This document shows positions 18,136 to 26,028 of a DNA stretch of 43,468 nt, in pieces (positions within the stretch are counted from its first letter, which is position 1; each line of letters starts with the position of its first letter). This DNA is from Nitrosomonas sp. Nm33. Its GTDB lineage: Bacteria > Pseudomonadota > Gammaproteobacteria > Burkholderiales > Nitrosomonadaceae. The stretch is taken from the NCBI RefSeq assembly GCF_900107265.1, contig NZ_FNPJ01000017.1:1-43468 (forward strand), in the 5' to 3' direction. The notes under the pieces are model-generated. The model saw only the letters and a program-made list of their open reading frames with translations, ran no database searches and was not told where the DNA came from. The position numbers and the translations under genes are program-made.

Positions 18136-18773
18136 ATTGTGAGCGAGCACAAATCAGGAACAATCCTGACATGCCCGGGAAAAGGATTCTCATCACCTGG
18201 GCGGACCCGGCCCAGGAATGCAGTTCCGTTCAAAGTGGCGCCCTGATAGTCAGCCATGGCATCACCAATCATCAGAACTCGCTCGGGAATGAGCGCATAG
18301 GTAGTCAATATATTAGCAATCAAGGTCTGTTTGGATAGCGGAGAGCCTCGCACTTCAGTGAAGTAAGATGACAGACCACGTCGTTCAACAATCGTTTTGA
18401 GTTCATTTTCCGGTGTGCCAGAAGCGACAAAGAGGGGAATCGTTGCAGCTGCCTTTTGAATCAATGCTTCAGCACCTGGCACAGCCTGGCTCGCGATAAC
18501 AGCTTCAATCACAAGTTCGGAAAAACGTTGATCAAGTAATTGTTCTTCTTCCATTGTCAAGAATGGTTTACCCAACAAATGCTGCTGAAAATAACGGAAC
18601 TTGTGGTAACGGGACATCCCGCCGTTTTGCCGGTGATAGCGAACGACTTCTGTGACCACATGCTCGCCATGGGAGCGATATAGTTCAGCAAAAGCCTGAG
18701 TTTTGATATCGCCGGATTCAGCGATTACGCCATCAAAATCGAAGATAATGGCTTGCCAGTTTTTCATGCTCAT
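18132..18773 (-). CDS. HAD-superfamily phosphatase (beta-phosphoglucomutase-like)
   Basis: The 213-residue protein carries all four HAD motifs: DFDGVIAES (nucleophile Asp), VASGTPENEL (motif II), the lysine in SPLSKQTLI and the acidic GDAMADYQGA (motif IV). A helical cap lies between residues 18 and 90, as in subfamily I enzymes such as phosphoglycolate phosphatase and beta-phosphoglucomutase. The substrate is unknown. In this operon it would fit the role that KdsC plays in Kdo synthesis, removing phosphate before nucleotide activation. It starts two bases after the epimerase gene and overlaps pgl by four. Confidence 0.88.
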   Translation of the reverse strand: MSMKNWQAIIFDFDGVIAESGDIKTQAFAELYRSHGEHVVTEVVRYHRQNGGMSRYHKFRYFQQHLLGKPFLTMEEEQLLDQRFSELVIEAVIASQAVPGAEALIQKAAATIPLFVASGTPENELKTIVERRGLSSYFTEVRGSPLSKQTLIANILTTYALIPERVLMIGDAMADYQGATLNGTAFLGRVRPGDENPFPGHVRIVPDLCSLTI

Positions 18774-18775
18774 CT

Positions 18776-19723
18776 TCAGGCTTTATTGTCAGAGGTGGAA
18801 GGTGTAGCGTCATCATCTTCATCAGCATGATGGATGTACTGGTGAATTTCCCTAAGGCAATCAAGCAACCCTTGCCCCAGATCAACGTGTTCATTGAGTA
18901 CCAGTTTACGTCCGATGCGAGGCTGAAATGCATAAGGAGTGATCTCGTAATGGTGTACAACGTTAGCCTCCTCAAAATGCAATTCAACTGGCCATGGCAT
19001 GATTTCAGAGATCATGGTCATTACGTCGCGGATGCGCAGTTTTTCTTGACCTGTCAAGATCAAGTGGCGATTGGCAAACTCTGGAGCGAGCACTTGCACA
19101 CTCATCCGGGCAGCATCTTCGACATGGATGTATTCACGCATGGCGTTTCCACTGCCGTGATAGGTGATAGTATGTTTTTGAACGGCTTCATGCAGCATCC
19201 GATAAATTCCATTACGCAGATCGGCACGTCGACCATATAATGAGCCATAGCGCAAAATGGTATATTCCAATCCATAACGTTCATGATAAGTTTCGGTGAA
19301 GCGTTCAGCTGCCTGTTTGCTGGCGCGATAAAATGAGCCAGATTCAGAATACACATACACGCTGCTGGCAAAGATGAAACGGCGTGCGCCAACTAATCGT
19401 GCTGCTTCTAGTACATGCATGTTCCCAAGAACATTAATGGTAGCAGTAGCCAGCGGTTTATCATGCGCTTCATCGATATCGGCAATGGCAGCAAAATTGT
19501 AGACGACAGAAGCGCCTTTTGCCGCTTCGATCGCTTGCTCGATATCCATTATGTCGCCAACGATCATTTCCTGATCGGGTTTTTGGTAAGGAGAGGATGA
19601 ACGATCAAATAGGCGAACCCGATAGCCTGCTTCCGATAGCGCATCTGCAACATGGCTACCTAAAAAGCCACTAGCACCAAACACGACAGCAATTTCATCA
19701 GATGCTAATTTATTTTCCATCAA
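18776..19723 (-). CDS. NAD(P)-dependent sugar epimerase/dehydratase (extended SDR)
   Basis: The 315-residue protein begins with an extended-SDR Rossmann fold: VVFGASGFLGSHVADAL (GxxGxxG), DRSS at the end of strand 2 and GDIMDIE. The catalytic signature is FYRASK (YxxxK), with serines of the third catalytic position in IFASSVYVYSES. LRYGSLYGRRADLRNGI and MREYIHVEDAAR are typical of nucleotide- or phospho-sugar epimerases. The substrate cannot be read from sequence. It overlaps the dehydrogenase gene by 14 bases and precedes the HAD gene by 2, so it is tightly linked to this pathway. The acidic, histidine-rich C-terminal tail (HHADEDDDATP) is unusual. Confidence 0.9.
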   Translation of the reverse strand: MMENKLASDEIAVVFGASGFLGSHVADALSEAGYRVRLFDRSSSPYQKPDQEMIVGDIMDIEQAIEAAKGASVVYNFAAIADIDEAHDKPLATATINVLGNMHVLEAARLVGARRFIFASSVYVYSESGSFYRASKQAAERFTETYHERYGLEYTILRYGSLYGRRADLRNGIYRMLHEAVQKHTITYHGSGNAMREYIHVEDAARMSVQVLAPEFANRHLILTGQEKLRIRDVMTMISEIMPWPVELHFEEANVVHHYEITPYAFQPRIGRKLVLNEHVDLGQGLLDCLREIHQYIHHADEDDDATPSTSDNKA

Positions 19724-20648
19724 TTAACCCTATGTTGACTAAGCCACGCAATAAATTGTCCGCTGCTTCCAATTCCATGCGATGGCGTGATTCTTTGGCA
19801 AGTGAGCCAATGTGTGATGTTACCGTGATATTGTCGCATTGGAGTAGAGGACCTTGATATGGTTCCTGTTCGAATACATCGAGTGCAGCTCCACCTAAAT
19901 GTCCCGAAACCAACGCTTGATACAGGGCGGTTTCATCAACTAATCCTCCCCGTGCTGCATTGATAACGATAGCGCCTGCTTTCATGCGTTTGAACGCAGC
20001 AGCATCTAATAGATGGTGGGTAGCGATGCTATAGGGGAGATGGAGACTAATGATATCCGCTTCTGCCAAGAGTTGTTCCAATGGCATAAGCGTGACACCA
20101 GCGGGCGCTTGCGGTAGATAAGGATCATGCGCGATTACGGTCGCTTCAAAAGCTTGACACAACCGTGCGACACGCCGGCCAATATGCCCCAGGCCGATAA
20201 TGCCAACTGATTGAGCAGCAAGCAAATGTCCTTGCATGCGTGGCCATTCGCCAGCGCGCAACATACGGTCAGTCTGGTTTATTTGTCTGAGTATGGCGAG
20301 TATCAGCCCCAGTGTCAGTTCGGCGACTGCCTGGGCTGGCGCTTCAGGAGTATTAGAAACAGCTATGTTATGCTGTTTGGCGGCAGCTAAATCAACGCTA
20401 TCAAGGCCGGTTCCGCAACGCGAGATAACCTTGAGGCAGTTAGCAGAGGCAAAAACACGTTCAGTGAGGGGTTCAATACCTGCTAACAAGCCCACCGTGT
20501 CATTATCCAATAGTGCAATAATTTCTTCTTCAGTTAACTTGCGGCGATGAGGATTAGTGATAATAGTTATTCCAGCTTTGAGCAAATGCTGGATGTACGG
20601 GTTGTTGTCAATATCGAATGAAGAAGTGGAAATAACGACTTTACTCAT
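19710..20648 (-). CDS. D-isomer 2-hydroxyacid dehydrogenase (phosphoglycerate dehydrogenase-like)
   Basis: The 312-residue protein has the two-domain fold of NAD-dependent D-2-hydroxyacid dehydrogenases: CGTGLDSVDLAAAKQ, the NAD-binding GIIGLGHIGRRVARL (about residues 145-160), and the catalytic Arg in NAARGGLVDE, Glu in FEQEPY and His in TSHIGSLAKESR. It resembles SerA but lacks the C-terminal ACT regulatory domain (only 312 residues), so a housekeeping serine role is less likely. It probably reduces or oxidises a 2-keto/2-hydroxy acid of the neighbouring aldolase pathway. It overlaps the aldolase gene by four bases and the epimerase gene by 14. Confidence 0.92.
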   Translation of the reverse strand: MSKVVISTSSFDIDNNPYIQHLLKAGITIITNPHRRKLTEEEIIALLDNDTVGLLAGIEPLTERVFASANCLKVISRCGTGLDSVDLAAAKQHNIAVSNTPEAPAQAVAELTLGLILAILRQINQTDRMLRAGEWPRMQGHLLAAQSVGIIGLGHIGRRVARLCQAFEATVIAHDPYLPQAPAGVTLMPLEQLLAEADIISLHLPYSIATHHLLDAAAFKRMKAGAIVINAARGGLVDETALYQALVSGHLGGAALDVFEQEPYQGPLLQCDNITVTSHIGSLAKESRHRMELEAADNLLRGLVNIGLIDGK

Positions 20649-21406
20649 AGCTGGGATCTTATGGTTTGCATGTGATTGCGGCAGAGCGTATCAAGAATGC
20701 GGATATCGAGGCTGTAGCCAAGAAAATTAAAGCCTGTGTTAATACGTTGCTGTAACACATTCGGTTCAGGCTCAATGACATGAATGCCTCCTGGTTTGCG
20801 CAGGCGATGTCCGGCATCCAATATCTGCTTGATGGCATCTTGCACTTGTGGATGATCAAGCTCGCCTGGTCGCCCCATTGATCCGGATAAATCATAAGGA
20901 CCAATGATATAAGCATCTATACCTGGAACTGAAAGAATCGAATCAATGTTATAAACAGCGTCTACATGTTCGATCATGACGATGATCACTGCATTATTTT
21001 TCAACCACTGCCGATATTCATGAAAACGAGCACCATAACCTTGTGCACGTGCTAATCCTACCCCTCGTTTTCCTTCCGGAGGATAATACACGGATTCTAC
21101 TGCTGCTTGAGCATCTGCGGCAGATTTGATCATAGGCACCATAATGCCCGCTGCACCTGCATCCATGACGCGCTTAATCTGATCCGGATGATTGGAGGTA
21201 AGTCTGACAATTGCTGGGCAACGCTGACCATCGAGCACCTGTATAATTGTCTGCACTTCGCTTAATTCCAGCACGCTATGCTCCATATCCAGTACTAACC
21301 AGTCAAAGCCGGCTGAAGCCATGATTTCGGCAATGGCGGGATGTCCAAGCGTAATCCATGAACCAATAGTCAATTCGGAGCGTGCAAGCTTTGCTTTCAA
21401 TTGCAT
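20645..21406 (-). CDS. HpcH/HpaI-type 2-keto-3-deoxy acid aldolase
   Basis: The family consists of class II, metal-dependent pyruvate aldolases that form or split 2-keto-3-deoxy acids. The 253 residues show the expected motifs: SWITLGHPAIAEIMASAGF, LVLDMEHSVLELSEVQ, the GIMVPMI strand, YPPEGKRGVGLARAQGYG, the metal-binding Glu in IEHVDAV and Asp in GPYDLSGSMG. Length is normal for the 2-keto-3-deoxyrhamnonate/glucarate aldolases. The gene sits between a CMP-Kdo synthetase-type gene and a 2-hydroxyacid dehydrogenase. I infer a synthetic role, making a Kdo-like acid from pyruvate and an aldehyde; degradation of such an acid is the alternative. Confidence 0.92.
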   Translation of the reverse strand: MQLKAKLARSELTIGSWITLGHPAIAEIMASAGFDWLVLDMEHSVLELSEVQTIIQVLDGQRCPAIVRLTSNHPDQIKRVMDAGAAGIMVPMIKSAADAQAAVESVYYPPEGKRGVGLARAQGYGARFHEYRQWLKNNAVIIVMIEHVDAVYNIDSILSVPGIDAYIIGPYDLSGSMGRPGELDHPQVQDAIKQILDAGHRLRKPGGIHVIEPEPNVLQQRINTGFNFLGYSLDIRILDTLCRNHMQTIRSQL

Positions 21407-21425
21407 GAAAAGTCCTTAAAAATCG

Positions 21426-22175
21426 TTAATAGCTGCTAAGCAATGGATCTGATTCCATCAGCTTGGCGACACGTGCCAGATCGGCTTCAGTATCGACGGC
21501 TTGGCTGTTGAATTCAGTCTCTACCATCTTGACTCGGATGTTGTGTTCCAGTAGACGCAGCATATCAATTGATTCAAGCTGCTCCAGTGGCGTAGTGGGT
21601 AATTGAGCATATTCAAGAAGGGTGGCGCGTCTAAAAGGAATGATACAAACCTGCTTATAGGCAGAAGTTGAGGCAAAACCTGATTTGGTCAATGTAGGAA
21701 TAGGCTGGCGCGACATATAGAGTGCATCACCTCGTTGATTCATAACCACCTTAATAGTATTGACGCCATGGAAATCAGCTTCGTTTTCAATGCGCCGAAC
21801 AAGGTTGACACAGCCCAGCTGTGGATCTGCACGAAACGGGGCGACCGCAGTGTCGATCATGTGAGGGTGGGTCATGGGTTCATCACCCTGGACCATCACA
21901 ATGAGTTCTGCATCCATGCCAGTGACAGCTTCTGCGACACGATCACTCGCACGCTCATGCTTATTTGAAGTCATGATGGCAGGTGCACCAAAAGCTTCTG
22001 CCGCTTGACGAATTTCTTCATCACAGGTAGCAATATAGGTAGCATCAAGTGCGTTACTTAAAGCAACGCGTTTATAAACATGCTCTAGCATGGTGCGCCC
22101 AAGCAATTTAGCAAGGGGCTTGCCTGGGAAGCGTGATGATCCCATTCGTGCGGGAATAATTGCAATTGTTTTCAT
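21426..22175 (-). CDS. CMP-Kdo synthetase-family cytidylyltransferase
   Basis: The 249-residue protein starts with the nucleotide-binding IIPARMGSSRFPGKPLAKLLG of the KdsB/KpsU family, which couples CMP to a 3-deoxy-2-ulosonic acid. VQGDEPMTHPHMID (metal site), PIPTL, AYKQVCIIPFRRATLLEY and LEQLESIDMLRLLEH follow in the usual positions. Several positions differ from housekeeping KdsB as I know it, such as CNLVRRIENEADFHGVNTIKVVMN, so its substrate may not be Kdo. It is the first gene of the minus-strand operon, 19 bases before the aldolase gene, and is divergent from the transferase cluster. Confidence 0.88.
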   Translation of the reverse strand: MKTIAIIPARMGSSRFPGKPLAKLLGRTMLEHVYKRVALSNALDATYIATCDEEIRQAAEAFGAPAIMTSNKHERASDRVAEAVTGMDAELIVMVQGDEPMTHPHMIDTAVAPFRADPQLGCVNLVRRIENEADFHGVNTIKVVMNQRGDALYMSRQPIPTLTKSGFASTSAYKQVCIIPFRRATLLEYAQLPTTPLEQLESIDMLRLLEHNIRVKMVETEFNSQAVDTEADLARVAKLMESDPLLSSY

Positions 22176-22481
22176 GATAAGTTAATGGTTGGTAATGATT
22201 TATTTATCGGGATTAATAGGCTGAAGCGGCCAAGTTTAAGCTATAAGAAGACTATTTCATTTGTCCCGAAAGAATTTATTGAGGATGGTCAAACGTCTTG
22301 AAAAATGAAGTAGCTTGGCTGCTTTTTTGATAAATAAGGAACTGGACGTGTAAAATTGCTCATATGGATTTTACGCATAATTTCTACTGCCTGATTTTCA
22401 GAATATTTATTATTTCTGATCTGACTCATAAAAATTGTAGACATATTATTCTTCTTAAACGCTTGTAATCATAACATAGGT
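22176..22481. other. Divergent intergenic region of the polysaccharide locus
   Basis: About 300 bases between the cytidylyltransferase (minus) and the first transferase (plus). It must hold both promoters, though no clear -35/-10 pair stands out. It contains the terminator-like, ops-like element at 22308-22328. No gene was recognised. Confidence 0.5.
22308..22328 (+). promoter_or_regulatory. Terminator-like / ops-like leader element
   Basis: AAGTAGC (22308-22314) can pair with GCTGCTT (22318-22324), with one G-U pair and a TTG loop, and is followed by a run of six T (22323-22328). It lies 153 bases before the first transferase gene with no gene ahead of it. The order GTAGC, a short gap, then GCTTTTTTGAT also resembles the RfaH-recognised ops element (GGCGGTAGCGTGCTTTTTT), but with extra bases inside. 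Confidence 0.35.
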
Positions 22482-23750
22482 ATGAAAGCTCTCTTTTTTC
22501 TTCGTCATTATAACGACATTGATCATATTACTCCCATCATCTCCAAGTGGATCGATGCGGGTCATACTTGTGATGTGATTTTGATTGGCGCTAAGCGATT
22601 CCGTAATGATTTTCGTATTTCTTTTTTAAGTAAACTCGCAGGAGTTAGGGTCGCGCATATCCGCGAATTATTCTCACCTTTTCAATTTCTCAAGTGGCGA
22701 TTGCAGATGTTATTGTTGACGGGCAATTTACGTCGCTTGTTTATCGGATCTTTTATCCGCTTGTTAGCAGATATTTACGATGCTAAGCGGCGTGCACCAC
22801 TATGGCGAGCTACTGCAGAGCACATACTATCGCGTAGTTTTGAACATTCCGACAAGGGTGTGGTTGCTTTTGACTGGATTGAAAGAAACTCTGTGATTGC
22901 TGTGGAGTGGGTTGAGACTGTTGTGGTCATGGCGCGAGAAAGGGGGCTAGGTACGGCTTCATTGCCACACGGTGATAGTCCGCATGCCAACCAGCTTATC
23001 CGTCGAGGAGAGTGGCGTGTTGGCCCTGATTCTTTATTCTCAACTGCCCAGATCTTCGATAAGCTGGTGGTTCCAAATGAACTTTGTGCTAAACGCTTCC
23101 GACCTTTTTTGGAAGAACGCTCGATCGCCATATTGGGGTCACCTCGCTATAGTAAAGAGTGGTTAGCCAAATTGGCGAAACTGATGCCCCTTTCGCCCTT
23201 AACTCGCTCGGATGGTCGCCTCAAGATAGTCATGTTTCTGAGAAAGGCGAACTTTACGACGTTCTGGGAAGAAGTGAATGAGGTCGTGCATATGATTGCT
23301 GCGTTCCCCGAAGTAGAGCTTGCCATCAAGCCTCACACGCGCAGTGGATGGAAACAGTCTCTGACCAAGGACAGAGCCCTGAAGCAATTGCCGAATGTAA
23401 CCATAGCAGGCGATGAGGTGCATTCCATTCATTTAATGAACTGGGCGGATATTTGTATTGATTTGGCTACTTCAGTGGTCTTTGAAGCTGTCAGAGTTAA
23501 GAAACCGGTATTGGCTGCGGATTATCTTCATGCAGGTCGATCTGCCATCGCCGTTTACATGCCCGAGACTGAATTACGTTGCCGTGATGATGTGTATGAA
23601 AAAATAAATAAATTTCTTTCTCAGGGCTGTCATGATTTCTACATTGAAAAACATCGTCAACATTTTCTGCGAGAAATGCTCGATGTATCAGGACCAGAGG
23701 TATTGCCTCGTTATGTAGCATTGCTTGAGGCAGTTGCGGAGCGCGACTGA
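22482..23750 (+). CDS. GT-B-like glycosyl/glycerophospho-transferase, paralogue 1
   Basis: The 422-residue protein has no family I can name with certainty. It has no signal peptide or membrane span. The C-terminal half shows features of GT-B transferases of the CDP-glycerol glycerophosphotransferase or capsule-Kdo-transferase type: KIVMFLRKANFTTFWEEV, AIKPHTRSGWK, and the donor-site-like WADICIDLATSVVFEA followed by KKPVLAADYLHAG. The N-terminal half has LFFLRHYNDIDHITPII, FDWIERNS and LPHGDSPHANQLIRRGEW. A second copy of equal length lies 881 bases downstream, beyond a methyltransferase gene. I infer transfer of the sugar or polyol activated by the divergent operon. Confidence 0.65.
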   Translation: MKALFFLRHYNDIDHITPIISKWIDAGHTCDVILIGAKRFRNDFRISFLSKLAGVRVAHIRELFSPFQFLKWRLQMLLLTGNLRRLFIGSFIRLLADIYDAKRRAPLWRATAEHILSRSFEHSDKGVVAFDWIERNSVIAVEWVETVVVMARERGLGTASLPHGDSPHANQLIRRGEWRVGPDSLFSTAQIFDKLVVPNELCAKRFRPFLEERSIAILGSPRYSKEWLAKLAKLMPLSPLTRSDGRLKIVMFLRKANFTTFWEEVNEVVHMIAAFPEVELAIKPHTRSGWKQSLTKDRALKQLPNVTIAGDEVHSIHLMNWADICIDLATSVVFEAVRVKKPVLAADYLHAGRSAIAVYMPETELRCRDDVYEKINKFLSQGCHDFYIEKHRQHFLREMLDVSGPEVLPRYVALLEAVAERD

Positions 23751-23783
23751 AGTTATTAACAAGACTTTATTTTGATGAGGTAA

Positions 23784-24593
23784 ATGAGTTTGCGATCCTT
23801 ATGGACTGCAATAAAATATGTCTTTTCGATTAGTTTTCTGAAAAACTTGGCAGTAGCTGCTTATTGGGTTAAAGGCGGCTATACCAATATAAATGTCAGA
23901 GGGTTATCTATTCTGATTACTATAGATCACTGGCGGATTCTTAAACGAGCAAAGACTTATACGATTAAAGAACCGGATACCTTGGATTGGATTGATAGTT
24001 TTGATCCAGAGTCATGCTATTTCGACATCGGTGCCAATATAGGTCAGTATTCGCTTTATCCGGCCAAAAAATACGGTCGTGAAGTTGAGATATATGCATT
24101 CGAGCCTCAGAGCAATAATTACTACGCGCTTAACAAAAATATTTTTTATAACAATCTTAAAGACCGCATCAGTGCTTATTGTATTGCAGTGTCAGGCAAG
24201 AGTGGATTCTCCAAATTGTATGTACCTAAATTTATTCCAGGTGGGAATCGTTCCCAATTCGGAGAAGAATTGCTGGATACCATGAAAGCACCTACTTCAC
24301 ATATTCAAGGTATGTTTGGTGTAACTTTGGATGATTTATGTAGCAAGTGGGGCTTTCCTTATCCAAACTATATGAAAATTGACGTCGATGGGATAGAAAT
24401 TTCTATCCTTAAGGCGGCAGAGAAAGTATTAAGTCACCCTAATCTTAAATCAGTGATCGTTGAACTTGGCACGCCTGCAGAACAACAAGAGGCAATTACA
24501 ATCATGAAGCAGGCAGGGCTTGAGTTGAAACAAAAATCGACTAAAAATTGGGGTGAAACCTGTTTTATATTTGAGAAAAATAAAATTTCTTAA
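23784..24593 (+). CDS. FkbM family methyltransferase
   Basis: The 269-residue protein has a SAM-binding motif I, YFDIGANIGQYSLYPAKK (about residues 77-94), then EIYAFEPQSNNYYALNKN, and the FkbM-family YMKIDVDGIEISILKAAEKVL (about residues 196-216), ending with SVIVELGTP. FkbM enzymes O-methylate sugars or other small hydroxyl groups. GAGG just before the ATG is a good ribosome site. It sits between the two paralogous transferases, so it probably methylates the same glycan. The N-terminus (about residues 1-45) is hydrophobic and not part of the catalytic domain. Confidence 0.9.
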   Translation: MSLRSLWTAIKYVFSISFLKNLAVAAYWVKGGYTNINVRGLSILITIDHWRILKRAKTYTIKEPDTLDWIDSFDPESCYFDIGANIGQYSLYPAKKYGREVEIYAFEPQSNNYYALNKNIFYNNLKDRISAYCIAVSGKSGFSKLYVPKFIPGGNRSQFGEELLDTMKAPTSHIQGMFGVTLDDLCSKWGFPYPNYMKIDVDGIEISILKAAEKVLSHPNLKSVIVELGTPAEQQEAITIMKQAGLELKQKSTKNWGETCFIFEKNKIS

Positions 24594-24631
24594 ATCTCTT
24601 CTTGAAGTTTCTATTAACTTGATTTTCTTTC

Positions 24632-25900
24632 ATGAAAGCCCTTTTTTTCCTTCGCCATTATAACGATATTGATCACATGACGCCGGTTATTGCTAAATGG
24701 GTGGAGCGAGGTCATGTTTGCGATATTGTCATGATTGGTAAGAAGCGATTTGATGGAGATTATCGTATCGAATTTCTAAAAAAATTAGCAGGTGTACGGA
24801 TTGCTCATCTGCGTGATTTATTGTCATTGGTGGAATTCACGAAATGGCGTTTGCAAACTTTACTGCTCGTTAGAAGTTCGTATAGATCTTTTTTGGGCCC
24901 GCTGGTCAAGGTATTGGCTAGGCTTTATCATGCTAAGCGACGCAAAGCGACTTGGTTGCGCACTACTCGATATTTACTGGAAAGAAGCTTTTCCGACGGT
25001 AGAAAGGGGGTAGTTGTATTTGATTGGATCGAGAGAAATTCAGAAATTTGTGTCGAATGGGTAGAGATTCTGGTGGGTATAGCTCGGAGCCAAGGGCTTG
25101 GAACGATTTCGCTTCCGCACGGCGACAGTCCTCATGCAAGTCAATTGATACGACGTGGTGAATGGCAGCTAAAGCCCGATGCATCATTTTCGGCCGCAGG
25201 AATATTTGATAAAGTTGTTGTGCCGAATGAGTTGTGTGCCAAGCGTTTCCGCCCTTTTCTAGATAATCAGAAGCTCATTGTGTTAGGTTCACCTCGATAC
25301 TGCGAAGAGTGGTTAGCCAAACTGGCAACGCTTATGCCTTCATCACCGTTAAAGCGCTCTGATAGCCGACTCAAAATTGTAATCTTTCTAAGAAAAGCCA
25401 ATTTCACAACTTTCTGGGAAGAAGTGGGTGAAGTAGTGCAAATGATTGCAGCATTTCCTGGTGTGGAATTGGCGATTAAGCCTCATACGCGCGGTGGCTG
25501 GAAACAATCCTTGACTAAGGATACTGCTCTGCAACGTCTGACAAATGTAACCATGATAGGAGATGATATTCATTCCGTCCATTTGTTGCAATGGGCTGAT
25601 GTCATCATTGATCTAGCTACTTCAGTTGCGTATGAAGCAATTAGAGCAGGTAAGCCTGTCTTGGCTGCTGATTATTTGCATGCAGGGCGTTCTGCTGCAG
25701 CGGTGTATATGCCGGAAACTGAGCTGTATTGCCGCGATGATGTGTATAAAAAAATCAATGAATTTCTTACAAATGGTTATCAGTCTCATTATGTCGAATC
25801 ACATCGGCAACGGTTCATAAAGGAGATGTTAGATGTACCGGGTACTGATGTTTTGTCTCATTATGTGGCATTGTTGGAATCCCTGGTTGAAGGAAAATAG
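24632..25900 (+). CDS. GT-B-like glycosyl/glycerophospho-transferase, paralogue 2
   Basis: Exactly as long (422 residues) as the transferase at 22482 and alignable without gaps by eye, with about two thirds or more of positions the same. Blocks kept identical include KALFFLRHYNDIDH, LPHGDSPHA, VPNELCAKRFRPFL, RKANFTTFWEEV, GWKQSLTKD, AADYLHAGRSA and VYMPETEL. Differences cluster in residues 75-130 (SLVEFTKWRLQTLL and following), the likely acceptor-binding half. Gene duplication followed by divergence of acceptor specificity is the natural reading. The donor is presumably shared. As with its partner, the family assignment is uncertain. Confidence 0.65.
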   Translation: MKALFFLRHYNDIDHMTPVIAKWVERGHVCDIVMIGKKRFDGDYRIEFLKKLAGVRIAHLRDLLSLVEFTKWRLQTLLLVRSSYRSFLGPLVKVLARLYHAKRRKATWLRTTRYLLERSFSDGRKGVVVFDWIERNSEICVEWVEILVGIARSQGLGTISLPHGDSPHASQLIRRGEWQLKPDASFSAAGIFDKVVVPNELCAKRFRPFLDNQKLIVLGSPRYCEEWLAKLATLMPSSPLKRSDSRLKIVIFLRKANFTTFWEEVGEVVQMIAAFPGVELAIKPHTRGGWKQSLTKDTALQRLTNVTMIGDDIHSVHLLQWADVIIDLATSVAYEAIRAGKPVLAADYLHAGRSAAAVYMPETELYCRDDVYKKINEFLTNGYQSHYVESHRQRFIKEMLDVPGTDVLSHYVALLESLVEGK

Positions 25901-26028
25901 CTTATTTAGGTTTTATTGATCAAACTCGTTTCTCGTTTCGCATCTTCAATTTCTTTAAGAAAACAGATTTTCAAGGCATCAGAGCTTTTCCTCTTTAAAA
26001 AGTAATTTATTAATGACTGACATTTCAA

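Noticed and set aside
19710-20648. Housekeeping serA (3-phosphoglycerate dehydrogenase)
   Set aside because: No C-terminal ACT domain, and the context is a sugar-acid operon, so only the broad 2-hydroxyacid dehydrogenase family is called.
21426-22175. Housekeeping kdsB for lipopolysaccharide Kdo
   Set aside because: Linked to an HpaI aldolase and not to lpxK or other Kdo genes; family assigned but symbol withheld.
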